A stretch of DNA of 64,000 bases from Tubiluchus corallicola (Eukaryota > Priapulida > Priapulimorpha > Priapulimorphida > Tubiluchidae). Location: positions 10,001 to 74,000 of the forward strand of contig JAQGDQ010000310.1 of the NCBI GenBank assembly GCA_030141605.1, given 5' to 3'. Of this stretch, positions 1-13,200 are shown in pieces. Below the pieces are notes generated by a model. That model did no database searches. It was not told the origin of the DNA and was given only the letters and a program-made list of their open reading frames with translations. A program made the position numbers and the translations under genes. Positions within the stretch are counted from its first letter, which is position 1; every line of letters starts with the position of its first letter.

Positions 1-272
1 TGTCATAATTTAATCGACCTGTTTTTATATAAAAAGATCTTCCACTTTTTCTTGTTGACTGCAATGATTTTTCTATTTTTAAACTAAGCATTAAACGCAC
101 GCGTGTCTAAGGCATAATCATCTTTTCTAAAGAAAACTTTAATACTGTTCAACCAAATCTCCTTGTGAATAAGGGAATGACGCAGTTTGTTTTATTCTAT
201 TCATCCATGACATTCATTTAAAACATGTTTTTGTTACGATGGTTGAGATTTGATCTTTTGTTAGATTTTCTG

Positions 273-454
273 ATGTAAGTGTTGTACCTAGACTGACGTA
301 AGTGTTGTACCTAGACTGACGTAAGTGTTGTACCTAGACTGACGTAAGCATTGAACCTAGACAGACGTAAGGGTTGTACGTAGACTGACGTAAGCGTGGT
401 ACCTAGACTGACGTAAGCATTGTACCTAGACTGACGTAATGGTTATACGCAGAC
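273..454. repeat. 23-bp tandem repeat, about 8 copies
   Basis: Units of the form GACGTAAGTGTTGTACCTAGACT. Each unit carries TGACGTAA, a CRE/PAR-bZIP-like octamer. The array is interrupted by the hAT MITE at 455-839 and its last part continues at 840-855. Confidence 0.85.
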
Positions 455-839
455 TAGGGGTGAGCATCGAACGCTCGAATTTGATTCGAACGAGTTTTTT
501 TTAGTTCGAACTCGATTCGAATCCAAAACTATAGATTCGAGTAATTCAGCACTTCAATCACATACGTTCTTTATCACTAAAACGATTGAAACATCATGCA
601 ATTAGCGTGATTTAGCTGTGATTCCTGTGCACAATTTTATACCAATTACTAGTCGTTTTATTGTAGAACAAAATCTAGTGACATGCATGATCTTTGCAAG
701 ACTAATTTTTACTGGTGGTTCGAAAATCTTTCAAACTCAATTCGAATTCGAAACACTGAAATTCGGTTCGATTCGAATTCGAAAGTCACAAATTCGGTTC
801 GATTCGAATTCGCTTTCTGGTAGAGAATGCTCACCCCTA
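455..839. mobile_element. hAT-type MITE (family TAGGGGTGAGCAT), 385 bp
   Basis: Ends are TAGGGGTGAGCAT and its inverse, flanked by a perfect 8-bp duplication ACGCAGAC (447-454 and 840-847). 8-bp duplications mark hAT transposition. The interior is rich in TTCGAA. Related copies are at 2745-3149 and 44039-44445; no transposase is present. Confidence 0.92.
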
Positions 840-855
840 ACGCAGACTGACGTAT

Positions 856-1204
856 CGAACTCATGACCTCGCAGACGAAAAGCAGAGTCGCTTTTTTATT
901 CAGAAATATCAGAATTGTGTCTATAATGTTTCGGTTACGGCGGCTCAGGTAGCAGCACTGTATCACACGTTCAACACAATGCTGTATAACTGAGTGCTAA
1001 GGTCATCTCCGCCATCATGGAGCTGTCAAGTGCCTCTAACATATTCTTCGTTAAATTCGTCTATTTTTCTACTCATTGCGAAACTGTCAAGTGGTTTTTC
1101 TATCAACTGTACAACTGAAATCAAATGCTTGTGTGTCAATTGTGATACATGTACATACCAAACAAACGAATTTCATACTTTGTATTTTCTGTTTATACCA
1201 AATG
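856..1204. other. No recognisable feature
   Basis: AT-rich unique sequence between the hAT MITE and the 84-bp array; only short ORFs without family resemblance. Confidence 0.5.
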
Positions 1205-2413
1205 AACCCTATTGTTTGTAACTGTTACTGTGACGTTCATCAAATGAACACTTTTGTTTATGTGTGTTTACTGCGATATGCAACAGCAAACTCTATTGTT
1301 AATGTCTGTTAACTGTAAACATCAAATGAACACTATTGTTTACATCCATATACTGTGAAATATGCAACAGCAAACTATTGTTAATGTCTGTTAACTGCAA
1401 ACATCAAATGAACACTATTGTTCGCATTTATATACTGTGAAATATGCAACAGCAAACTCTATTGTTAATGTCTGTTAACTGGAAACATCAAATGAACACT
1501 ACTGTTTACATCCATTTACTGTGATGAGCAACAACAACCTCTATTGTTAATGTCTGTTAACTGTAAACATCAAATGAACGCTATTGTTTACATACATACA
1601 CTGCGGTAAGCAACAATAAACTCTATCGTTAATGTCTGTTAACTGTAAACATCAAATGAACACTATTGTTTACATCCATATACTGTGAAATATGCAACAG
1701 CAAACTATTGTTAATGTCTGTTAACTGCAAACATCAAATGAACACTATTGTTCGCATTTATATACTGTGAAATATGCAACAGCAAACTCTATTGTTAATG
1801 TCTGTTAACTGGAAACATCAAATGAACACTACTGTTTACATCCATTTACTGTGATGAGCAACAACAACCTCTATTGTTAATGTCTGTTAACTGTAAACAT
1901 CAAATGAACGCTATTGTTTACATACATACACTGCGGTAAGCAACAATAAACTCTATCGTTAATGTCTGTTAACTGTAAACATCAAATGAACACTATTGTT
2001 TACATCCATTTAATGTGATTTGCAACAACAAACTCTATTGTTAATGTCTGTTAACTGTAAACATCAAATGAACACTATTGTTTACATCCATTTAATGTGA
2101 TTTGCAACAACAAACTCTACTGTTAATGTCTGTTAACTGGAAACATCAAATGAACACTATTGTTTACATCCATTTACTGTGATGAGCAACAACAAACTCT
2201 ACTGTTAATGTCTGTTAACTGGAAACATCAAATGAACACTATTGTTTACATCCATTTACTGTGATGAGCAACAACAAACTCTATTGTTAATGTCTGTTAA
2301 CTGTAAACATCAAATGAACACTATTGTTTACATCCATATACTGTACTATGCAAAAACAAACTCTATTGTTAATGTCTGTTAACTGTAAACATCAAATGAA
2401 CACTATTGTTTAA
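1205..2413. repeat. 84-bp tandem array with a 330-bp higher-order duplication
   Basis: About 14 units of roughly 84 bp with the core GTTAATGTCTGTTAACTG and AACATCAAATGAACACTATT. A four-unit block starting near 1351 is repeated almost exactly at 1681, a period of 330 bp. Confidence 0.88.
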
Positions 2414-2725
2414 GTGCTGCTAATCATAGCTAGACGTAACGAAGTTTGCAAAAAACTGTAACATAACGAATTAGAGTCTGTCACATCTGCCACGCATCTT
2501 GTAAACTTGTGAAGTTCACCAAGAGCTTGGAAAGCAAAAGCACGTGAATGGATCCAGGAAGTTAAAGCTGTTTTCACAATTTTATTACAATTTAATATAA
2601 CAAAAGTACACAAAAATTACAACAAAAAAGCAGGTCCAACAGTACAAAAGAAGTTAAAATTAATTCATTTACAAACTTATTAATGCTAGTTTAAACTTGG
2701 AAAACTGCTACTAATTTCAACGGAG

Positions 2726-2731
2726 TTTATT
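2726..2731 (-). terminator. Candidate ANAPC7 poly(A) signal
   Basis: AATAAA on the minus strand, about 430 bp past the predicted stop. If used, the whole hAT MITE at 2745-3149 is part of the 3'UTR. Other AT-rich hexamers nearby are possible. Confidence 0.3.
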
Positions 2732-2744
2732 TAGTCGTGAGCAC

Positions 2745-3149
2745 CAGGGTGAGCATCGAACGTCGGAGTTCAAATGTTCGAATCGATTTCAAATGTTTCG
2801 AGTTCGAACCTAAAATTGTAGATTCGAATAATTGAGCACTTCGGCCACATACGTTCTTTATCATCAAAATGATTGAAACATCATGCCAGTAGCACAATTA
2901 GCTTCAGTTTCTGGGCAAAATTTTTAACAAACTAATTGTGATCTTGGTGCAAAACAAAATCGAGCAATATGCAAGATCTTCGCAAGATCACTTTTGACAT
3001 TTGGTTCGAAAACTTGTTCGAAAATCTTTCAACCTCAATTCCAATTCGATTCGATTTCGAAACAGTGAAATTTGGTTCAATTCGCATTCGAAACTTTGCA
3101 AATTCGATTCGATTTGAATTCGTTCTCTGGTTGAGAATGCTCACCCCTG
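2745..3149. mobile_element. hAT-type MITE of the TAGGGGTGAGCAT family, older copy
   Basis: Ends CAGGGTGAGCATCGAA and GAGAATGCTCACCCCTG; interior TTCGAA-rich as in the 455-839 copy. Flanks GTGAGCAC and CTAAACAC match at 5 of 8 positions, a decayed duplication. It starts 9 bp past the predicted ANAPC7 stop. Confidence 0.85.
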
Positions 3150-3158
3150 CTAAACACT

Positions 3159-3203
3159 TCAGACAAAGTCGCTGTCTGACCAAACCCCGTCGTCACCAAT
3201 AGA
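3159..3203 (-). CDS. ANAPC7: ANAPC7 last coding exon (residues 532-545 and stop)
   Basis: Acceptor CCTGCAG followed in phase 0 by SIGDDGVWSDSDFV and TGA. The acidic, Trp-containing tail fits the end of APC7. It is short and chosen by phase, acidity and acceptor quality, so confidence is moderate. A hAT MITE begins 9 bp past the stop. Confidence 0.65.
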   Translation of the reverse strand, partial: SIGDDGVWSDSDFV

Positions 3204-6200
3204 CTGCAGGTCAACCTGAAAGCAAACAAAAAGATCTATTAATGAGTTCAAGTCATCAACGGATAAATACACTAGTCGTTTACCATTAAAATTTATAATC
3301 AGAATACAGTCATACCTCTGTTTTCGACCCTAATTCGTTCCTAAAAAGTGTTTGAAAACCGATTTGGTTGAGAACCGAATCATTTATTCCCATAAGAAAT
3401 AATGTAAAAGCAAATAATCCATTCTCAAGCACCAAATGAACTGTAAAGTATTACTAAAACGAAATATAATAATGCAAAGATGATTATTCGAACAGTAGGT
3501 ATGATATAATTGATAAGAAAAACATAATAGAATTCCTTTAAAAGAAAAACATATCTGTTTCTGCACGAAAAAGCGGAGAAAAATAAGCGTAGAAAGCACA
3601 TAGCAATGTTAGGCAATTCAAATCTTGTACATGACTACTCTCGGGCGCGGTCGGTTACGCTCGGCTCGCCGTGCATGCGTTCATCAAGTGTTTGGCGGTT
3701 GGTCAAGTACCGAAATTCTGGGCGAGAGCGGAGACAATTTCAGCTCGAAAACCGATTTGTACGAGTACTGACATGTTCGAAAACCGATTTGTACGAGTAC
3801 GCAGACGGTCGACAATGGAGGTTATGTCTGTAAATACATTATACAGTAAATTATTACATAGACTAAACACAGTTTGAAAATTTAAGCAGCATACATCTTT
3901 AATACCAAAATATTCATAGCAGACATAGCAGAAATGTTGAAATTTGGGAACTTTGAGAAATTTAAGCAGGATCATTTCTGGAGAATGGTAAAGTAATTCA
4001 TGCAACATTTTTTATACTGAAAGGTACATATCACCGTCACAATGACTAGAGCTCAGTACTTATTTACAAACCTAAAAACTGGGATTTTTAACAATTTGTT
4101 ATACTTCGTACGGTTCAGCTACCAGAAGAGCTCAGACCACTGAGCATTCCAAGTTTTTATTTCCTTTTTAAGTGCGTTTTTAACTTGGGATGGTAAAGCA
4201 TTCCATCGCTTCGCTCGCAAGTTTGACCTTCACCTTCTGACTTGACCTTGCGGCACTAACAATTTCAAGGTATCCCTAAATCTGTATTCACTTAGAAAGA
4301 ATTTGTCAGCTCACTTTGCCAATGAGGTGACATTCTTCCATTGTTTTGAATTTGAAATAATGAAATTCGCTGTTACATGCATTTTGCCATTCGTCAGTGC
4401 ACGGGCACAAGCACCTGCATTTCAAAAATGCATTGCACAAAAACAGGTGCTGTACCTCTGAGTTCACGTGTGTTAGTTTGTGACGAACTACGCACGTTCG
4501 ACACATTACTTTCTACGGAAGTTTCAAGCAAGCAGAAACATGAATAAAACTCATCAAACATTTAACTGCCTCTAGAATGTATCTCAGGTCTTTTACATTA
4601 CTTTCTATGGAAGTGTTGGCTTCGTTTAACGACGTTTCGCTTAACGTCGCATTTTGTTGGAACACATTTGCATCGTTTACGCGAGGACTTACTGTACTTC
4701 TCACTCCTATCATTAAAAATTAATCTCATTATTTGTAAAAAATCGATTGAAGGTACCTCATTTTCACTTTCGACCATTGTCTCTACGTCAACCTCGGCAT
4801 AGTCTCCCATATCGCTGTGTTTTTCTGTTCGCTGTACGCCTTCCAGTGCCTTACTATTTGATGGGTCCAATCTAGAATTGAAAAAACAGAGTATCTATGT
4901 AACTACTTAGGAACCACATGAACAACTACAGCTAAACAAGAATTTCGTGAAACTTTCTACATGATTTTAAGCACGTGGAGCTAAATTTCGGAAGTCAAAA
5001 ACAAACTGTCTTTGATTAGCAAATTTTTATCGTACATTTTATAAATAAGCTTTTCAACAGGGGCGGCTCATGTATAAGTACTGTAGAACTGCACCACCCC
5101 CAACTTTCACTCTGTATTATCGATAATGTTCAATATAAAAAGACTTTTTTCTTTAGGTCTTTCGACATACTTGTACAGAACCAGAGCACGTGAGAACCTG
5201 AACCAGCACAGGTGTGTATGGCTGTTGTGCGCATGCGGTCATGACATAACAAGCTGTATGCTGCACAGCTAGTGCTGCTGCTAGGTAGAGAAGGCACTGT
5301 CGCTCACACAGTTTGTCGTCAGTTGTCACATGCTTAAAAATCGTGTACCGGCACACTGTTGAACTGCGACAATTTTGGCTATTCAAAAATGTAAGCAAAA
5401 AATTTTTTGTTTAGGATTTTATCAAGTTTGTGTACAAATTTTTGTATGTTTGTTTGTTTAAAATTACAATTACAAATTACAACGTTAAAATTACGTAATA
5501 TGTTTGTTACGTTTTACACAGTATTAAGACAATGGCTAAAAATTTTCTGAAGCAGCACCCCCCGAGTAATTCTAACTACAGGCTGCCACTGCTTCTCCCG
5601 GCTTTACTATACACATGAGAGATTTGCTGTAGGTCAAAGGTTAACTGAACCTAGCGTGTCTCATTTAACTACAATAGTCATGTCACCTTATGCACATAAC
5701 TACAGGTAAGTTGGTGAAACGGGTCAAACACGTGGTCATTTTTATTATAATACTGCACGTGTATAGTTCTAAACTAACATGTTATTCTTATCCGAAAATT
5801 GCTAGCAAAATAGAAGCAGCAATCCACGTAAAATGAAATAAATGAAGCGAAAATGAACGCTAAGAACTCTTACTAATACAAAGCATGGGATGCGAGGTGT
5901 TGTCAAGTGTAAACAAATGTGTTGTCAAGTGTAAACAAATGCATTGTTCGGTTCAGATGACGTTGTGAAGTTCACTTAACCTTTGACCTTTTCACGATCA
6001 TCATCAATTGCTGGAACTGTGAAAAGGCTTATTCTATCGGATACATAATACTCAAGTTTCAGCTAAATTTGCAAACATGTTGCTCATGACACAATTGTTC
6101 TAAAATTCGTGTCTCGTGACCATAAATGGCATAACCTGTAATGCTAGAGAATTCCAAAATAGAATTGCTTGCTTGACTATGGAACGAACTCTGTAATCAA

Positions 6201-9200
6201 GCAAGCAATTCTACTTTGGAATTCTCTACCATTACAGGTTAAACAAATCAAGTCCCGATCAGCATTAAAATCACTAATATTAACCAGATATGAAATACCA
6301 TCACACCAGTACGACAACATACACACTAATTCAGAATTTATATATCCACGGCCATATTAATTAAATCATAATTTTTTCATTTTTGTGCATAGTTGTAAAT
6401 ATGTTTGATTTTATTCGTCGTTACTTTCCATTACTGCACAGTAGTTTAGATTGCACTGACGCATTTGCCTTTAGCAGTGTAAGTTTTTATTAACCAACAC
6501 TGATTGATCATCTCTGTAAAGTTTTTATCAGTGATTATCAATGTATTTTAATGGCAAATAAAGATTATTATATATATATATCATTGAAATTATGCAAGCT
6601 AAAATACGTCTTCCATTCCAGGCATACATGGTGAATTGACACTTCACAATTAAGACTGAAAAATGCCTCAGCAAAAACTGATAAAAATTAAGTAATATAC
6701 TGCCGCTATGTAATCGACACAACTGCAAACAACTCAAATAAGTTTTGTTGCGTCAATATTTGTCTGAAGTTCTTGATATAAAAAAAGCACCAACAATTCG
6801 TGGAAAAAAACGGGAAAATAAAACCGAAACGAAATTCGTTCTCAACACCGCTAAGCTATTCCAAACACTCTGCGTTATATCTACGCCGATTGCACGCTGT
6901 TTACGTTTCATTTCAAGTGCATAACATACCGCAAAGCAATGTTATACTGGTCCAGCGCCTCCTGGTGTTCGTTATTACGAGACAGATAATCACCCAGTAG
7001 TTGATGTAGCCGACAGTTGCTCTCTAGTGCCAGCTGCTTTTTTAACCTGAAAAATATATGGTAAAAAACAGAGTCAATGCACCCTGCACATAAAAAGAGA
7101 GTTTAATTTAGCACAACTAGAGTTGACAACGTGCCAGACTACACTATTCGTATATTCATATTAAGTCAGTTTTTATATCTGATTATTCGATTTTTGTAAC
7201 TCACCACATGGACCAATACGAGTATAATCAGAGGTAAATTAACCAATAGGCTAACTAGGCTATAGCCTAGGGCATCAAATTGTAGAAAAAATTCTTATTC
7301 TCCTTGGAAAATGTGTATACTTTCATAGTCATGCAAAGGGCACATTTTACAACACACCACAGGCAGTTACAGAGGACAGCTTTTATATAAGTGCCACATA
7401 ACGAACAGGTGCAAGGTATTACACAACAAGCAGTTGCGCAGCCTGATTAAAGATAAGCGCTATGCAAATACATGTAATTAATAATGACAACGTAGAAATT
7501 AGGTTAGTAGTGTTTCTAACACACCACAACTAATTGCTTAATCTGCTCATTACATAAGCAATCATAAATTCACAATATAGAGATGGGCGGAACAGACACA
7601 TCTGTGAGTATAACCTCAATGTTGGCTAGAACTTAGCTCCTTATCCAGGATAACCTTCTATTATGAGCCAGTGAACAGGCAGGTGTGTTTCAGTCAAGTT
7701 CAACTGTGTACTCTAATCAGCAACAATTAGTAGGGCGAAGGAGACCATCCAGAGCGACCGTCAAATCCGAAGATTCACGTAAAGCACACACGTGACCACT
7801 TGGCTAAACAAAAAGTAGTGGTCACGAATCAGTCACAGGTAAACGAAAGTTAATAATTACAACCTTAACCCTTTGCCAAATAACACCTGTAATTTACATT
7901 AAATTGTTGGATCACGCATACACAGGTTCACCCATTCTTTAAAGGAAAACCAGATGATTGTGTAAGCATCAGTTTAGAATAAAGAATGCTCTAAAATATT
8001 GAAAACTGCAATGGCATTTTTAACAGCACCTGTTTGTCACATGCGCGTGGCCGATAAATAGAAGGCAGTACCGTGATAACCATGATCATGAACTGCTGTG
8101 TTAGTTTCTGACGTCATATGACGTTGAGCCCATTTTTCGTGACATCATGCGTTTAAACAGTAACACGCAAACATACTTGACACGCAAGGGAAGATGCTTG
8201 CCATTACGTAAACTGTGGTTAGTTTCTGTGTTCGGTTGCCGTTAATAAACTTTCTAAGCTAATTATTCAAATATAAGAAACAATTGCTAACTTTTATAGG
8301 CAAGAAAACGTATATTTTGACAGTAAATTAAAATGAGATTGAGTCTAAGCAATCGTCCGGTCTTCCTTTAATCTTAAAAACTAGCATCTGTACTGCCTCC
8401 CATGTTAACAAATAAAGTCACATTAGAAATGACGCAAAAAAATGAAACTAAACTGCTCTTGCAAAACAAAAATTTCCACAGAAACTGGGGTGCCGATTTT
8501 TTTCGCAAAGTTCACTTCAGGCACGTTTTATTATACATTACACCGAAGATCACAAGCCAGTATACACACCACAGCAGAAAACTAGAATATTGACACATTT
8601 GTTACAGCAAAACAAAAGCCAATGTTAAACTGCAGGTCAAAACAAACTACTCTTTAAAAAATTGAAAGGAAACGTATTATTTTACAAATACATGCATTTT
8701 GCCATTCGCTAGTTACACGGGCACTAGCACCTGCATTTTGGAAATGCATTGCACAAAATTAGGTGTTGTACCTCTCAGTTCAGATGTGTTAGTTTGTGAT
8801 GAACTGCACATGTTTGGCAGCTCATGCGTGAGCACAGCGATAAAGTTGAAATTTTATCTTAAAACTCGCCTAGTTTTAGTACAACACAGTGAATATCTTA
8901 CAGTAGCACTGTACTTCAATTTTCACTTTCGCAAAGATGTGCAACACGCTCGTGGAATGTTTTTGATGTTAAAACTTATGTTAGTTTGTGATGTCGTACC
9001 ACCATTAATTAACTTTTTGATCTATTATTTAATTATGAGAAAAGCTTTTGCAGTATTAAAATGTATACTTTTTGCCGGACTCGAATATGGGGAAGTATAT
9101 GAAAGATCATCCTGTCTTCCTTTAACTTCAAAGGCGGCTACTTTTCAGAAGCTTCCAGCAATCAGCCATTCGTATAGCTACAGCAAACGATGAATTACAT

Positions 9201-10257
9201 TACGTTACAAAGTGCTGTTAAAACTGTAACTGCTACTGTGACAAAACATTGCGCTAAAGTTCAGCCGCATTTCAGCTAAAGTTCTTTTTCAAATAACCAA
9301 AAAACGTATTACACGTTCAACAAAGATATCCCGGTGAAACAGAGTAACAGAGAGCGAGTAATTAGAATTACATACAGTGTAATTGCTTTCTCCACTTGCT
9401 GTTCGTTAACGTAAATCTCTGCTAGCAGGCAAACGGCATCCGTGTACAACATGTCCTGCTTTAATGCCTTTTCTAAGCACGACTTGGCCTGTAATTCAAA
9501 AAACCCCCGAGGGATGATTCATTTACAAAACAAATCACACTTTGTGGCTGCCAAATTCACTTAAAAATTTTGTTCATATATACATATAATGTTACGTAAA
9601 TTTATATACATATGCAGGTATATGTGTGTCATATGGATTATTATAAGTATGTCTCTAACAACATACATCATATGTCGTATAGCTTAGTGAAATTCGACAT
9701 AATTATACTTACCATACAATATTACTCAATACTTACAGTATTCCTCACATAGTATTATTAGTATATATGTACATGTATATATGTGTGTGTATGTGTATAT
9801 ATATATATACAGTCGACCCTTGTTAAACCGGACCCTATTAGCCCAGATATCGGATAAGACGGACGTCATCCGTGGTAAAGGAAACTGACCGATTTCCGAC
9901 CGAGTCGGAGCGCTAAACACAACACGGCCTACCAACTCACCACGAGCCATTGACGGGCCGAAGCGGCTCGCGGTGCCGCCCAGGCTGCTACGATTCCCGC
10001 CAAAATTCAGTTTGCTTACCCCATCGAAAGCACTCGCTAATTTCTTTATCCTCACAGGTTAACTATTTTAAAGTAACATACAGTATAGTATATATTGCAC
10101 AGTATATAGTGCAATGTATATACGCCTTATTAAGGTGATTATTCCTGTATAATATAGACCATATATAGGCATATCGGATAAATCGGACAATCGGCTAAAC
10201 CGGACTACCCCCCACCCCCAATTAGTCCAGTTTAACGAGGGTTGACTGTATACACAT

Positions 10258-10291
<34 letters not shown>

Positions 10292-13200
10292 GTATGTATA
10301 CATACACATACGCGCATGTATACATTTCCTAAAATTTAAAATTCTTTAAGTTTATATGCACATTTATAGCTTACTATTCATACTATTATGTTTTTATAGA
10401 GGCATTCTCAATTCTAAGTATTAAACGTTTTTTACGATTTCTGCACGACTTCATCAAATTTTTATACTATATTCAGAAATTAATTTCTGTACACTGTACA
10501 ACTACAGTATACTATAGAGTATAATATTAGAATACGGGCAACATGTACAGGACTGTATGATCGTATGTTGCCCTTGCATTTCACATTGTTTTGTTGTAGT
10601 ACTTAATGTAATACCAGTACTGTCCATGGGTGCGTCAACATTTATATTATTATATTATAAATGTTATAATGATATGAATGTTGGAATGAATTTTCACAAA
10701 GAAATTTTGCTCAATCAAAAAGCTTTTAAGGAGCTCCAAATACCACCATTTTTTCGTAGATAGAAAAAAAGTGTTAAACTATCATCTAGTGATTAGACAT
10801 GTGTGTGCTTGCAAACCAAAACCGTCCATAAGTCGGCATAGTTAAAACAACGTTACGATGCTTCAAAGTAGAGTGCTCCAAAATTTTGGTCAAATGTCGA
10901 TTTTTTATTTTTTATAAAAACCAATGCTAAATATTTTGGACTTTTATATTCTAGCTTCAAATTATAAAGAAAATGTTCAAAAAATACTAAAAATCTAATT
11001 TTATAGCTCCGTGCCCACTTTTCTGACTAGAAACTAGTACTACAATTGTATTTTCAAATTCCATTTTGCTTCGTGTTTTTCTGTCGCCAAGCCCAGATCT
11101 TCGTTAGGAAGCGTCATCTACTGGATTTAAACATAACTACAATGTGCTCTTGCAAAGTCCGTAGCATCCAACATTTGTGCGGTTGCTAAGTGTTTTGCAG
11201 AAACGAGACAAAAAACAATGGTTGACTTTAACAGAGATTTTCTCAAGATTATGTTTTTCAGTGTGTAGCCTGCACCTCAACTTCAACATGGATTATCTTA
11301 GCTTAGAAATAACATAGAGCGATGAACTTGGTATCAAAATGACCCTCATGAAATAGAGATTCAGGATATGTGAATGACTAGAAAGCTTAATTGCTGACGT
11401 ATGGACGATTTTACAATGTAAGCACACATTTGTAGAAAACAGCTCATATCTGTGCTTACATACGCAAAAACCAATTGTGTTAATTTAATCAGAATCTACT
11501 TAAATTTGAAAAAGTACAAAAGCAAATCAGCTATTTTTTTCAATACGGAGAACTTATTCATAAAATAACACCTGCTATGCTGTAAAAAACAATTGCATAC
11601 CTCCCACAGGCTACAAGACATTTTTTTTGCTCACCCTGTATATTTACATTCATCCCGAGAACAATATGAACATTCACCTTGTCGACTGTGGGTGCGTCTT
11701 TAGCAAACACAGATGTGTAGAGTGTAAGTGTCCTAGGCGTTTGACCCAGGTGCTTACAAGCATTACTAGCGACATTTTTTTGCTCACCCTGTACATTTAC
11801 ATTCATCCTGAGAACAATATGAACATTTACCTTGTCGACTGTAGGTGCGTCTTTAGCTAACACAGATGCGTAGAGTGTAAGTGTCCTAGGCGTTTGACCC
11901 AGGTGTTTGCAAGCATTACTGGCGACATTTTTTTGCTCACCCTGTATATTTACATTCATCCAGAGAACAATACGGACATTTACCTTGTCAATTGTGGGTG
12001 CGTCTTTAGCTAACACAGATGCGTAGAGTGTAAGTGTCCTAGGCGTTTGACCCAGGTGCTTACAAGCATTACTAGCGACATTTTTTTGCTCACCCTGTAT
12101 ATTTACATTCATCCCGAGAACAATACGAACATTCACCTTGTCGATTGTGGGTGCGTCTTTAGCTAGCACAGATGCGTAGAGTGTAAGTGTCCTAGGCGTT
12201 TGACCCAGGTGTTTACAAGCATTACTGGCGACATTTTTTGGTTCACCCTGTATATTTACATTCATCCCGAGAACAATATGAACATTCACCTTGTCGATTG
12301 TGGGTGCGTCTTTAGCTAACACAGATGCGTAGAGTGTAAGTGTCCTAGGCGTTTGACCCAGGTGTTTACAAGCATTACTAGCGACATTTTTTTTGCTCAC
12401 CCTGTATATTTACATTCATCCCGAGAACAATATGAACATTCACCTTGTCGATTGTGGGTGCGTCTTTAGCTAGCACAGATGCGTAGAGTGTAAGTGTCCT
12501 AGGCGTTTGACCCAGGTGTTTACAAGCATTACTAGCGACATTTTTTTTGCTCACCCTGTATATTTACATTCATCCCGAGAACAATATGAACATTCACCTT
12601 GTCGATTGTGGGTGCGTCTTTAGCTAACACAGATGCGTAGAGTGTAAGTGTCCTAGGCGTTTGACCCAGGTGTTTACAAGCATTACTAGCGACATTTTTT
12701 TTGCTCACCCTGTATATTTACATTCATCCCGAGAACAATATGAACATTCACCTTGTCGATTGTGGGTGCGTCTTTAGCTAACACAGATGCGTAGAGTGTA
12801 AGTGTCCTAGGCGTTTGACCCAGGTGTTTACAAGCATTACTGGCGACATTTTTTTGCTCACCCTGTATATTTACATTCATCCGAGAACAATATGAACATT
12901 TACCTTGTCAATTGTGGGTGCGTCTTTAGCTAGCACAGATGCGTAGAGTGTAAGTGTCCTAGGCGTTTGACCCAGGTGCTTACAAGCATTACTAGCGACA
13001 TTTTTTTGCTCACCCTGTATATTTACATTCATCCCGAGAACAATATGAACATTCACCTTGTCGATTGTGGGTGCGTCTTTAGCTAGCACAGATGCGTAGA
13101 GTGTAAGTGTCCTAGGCGTTTGACCCAGGTGTTTACAAGCATTACTGGCGACATTTTTTGGTTCACCCTGTATATTTACATTCATCCCGAGAACAATATG

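Noticed and set aside
11558-12400. 280-codon open frame of APC7-like repeats as a separate TPR gene
   Set aside because: It is the exon-11-derived minisatellite read through intron sequence; half of each unit is intronic and lacks TPR character.
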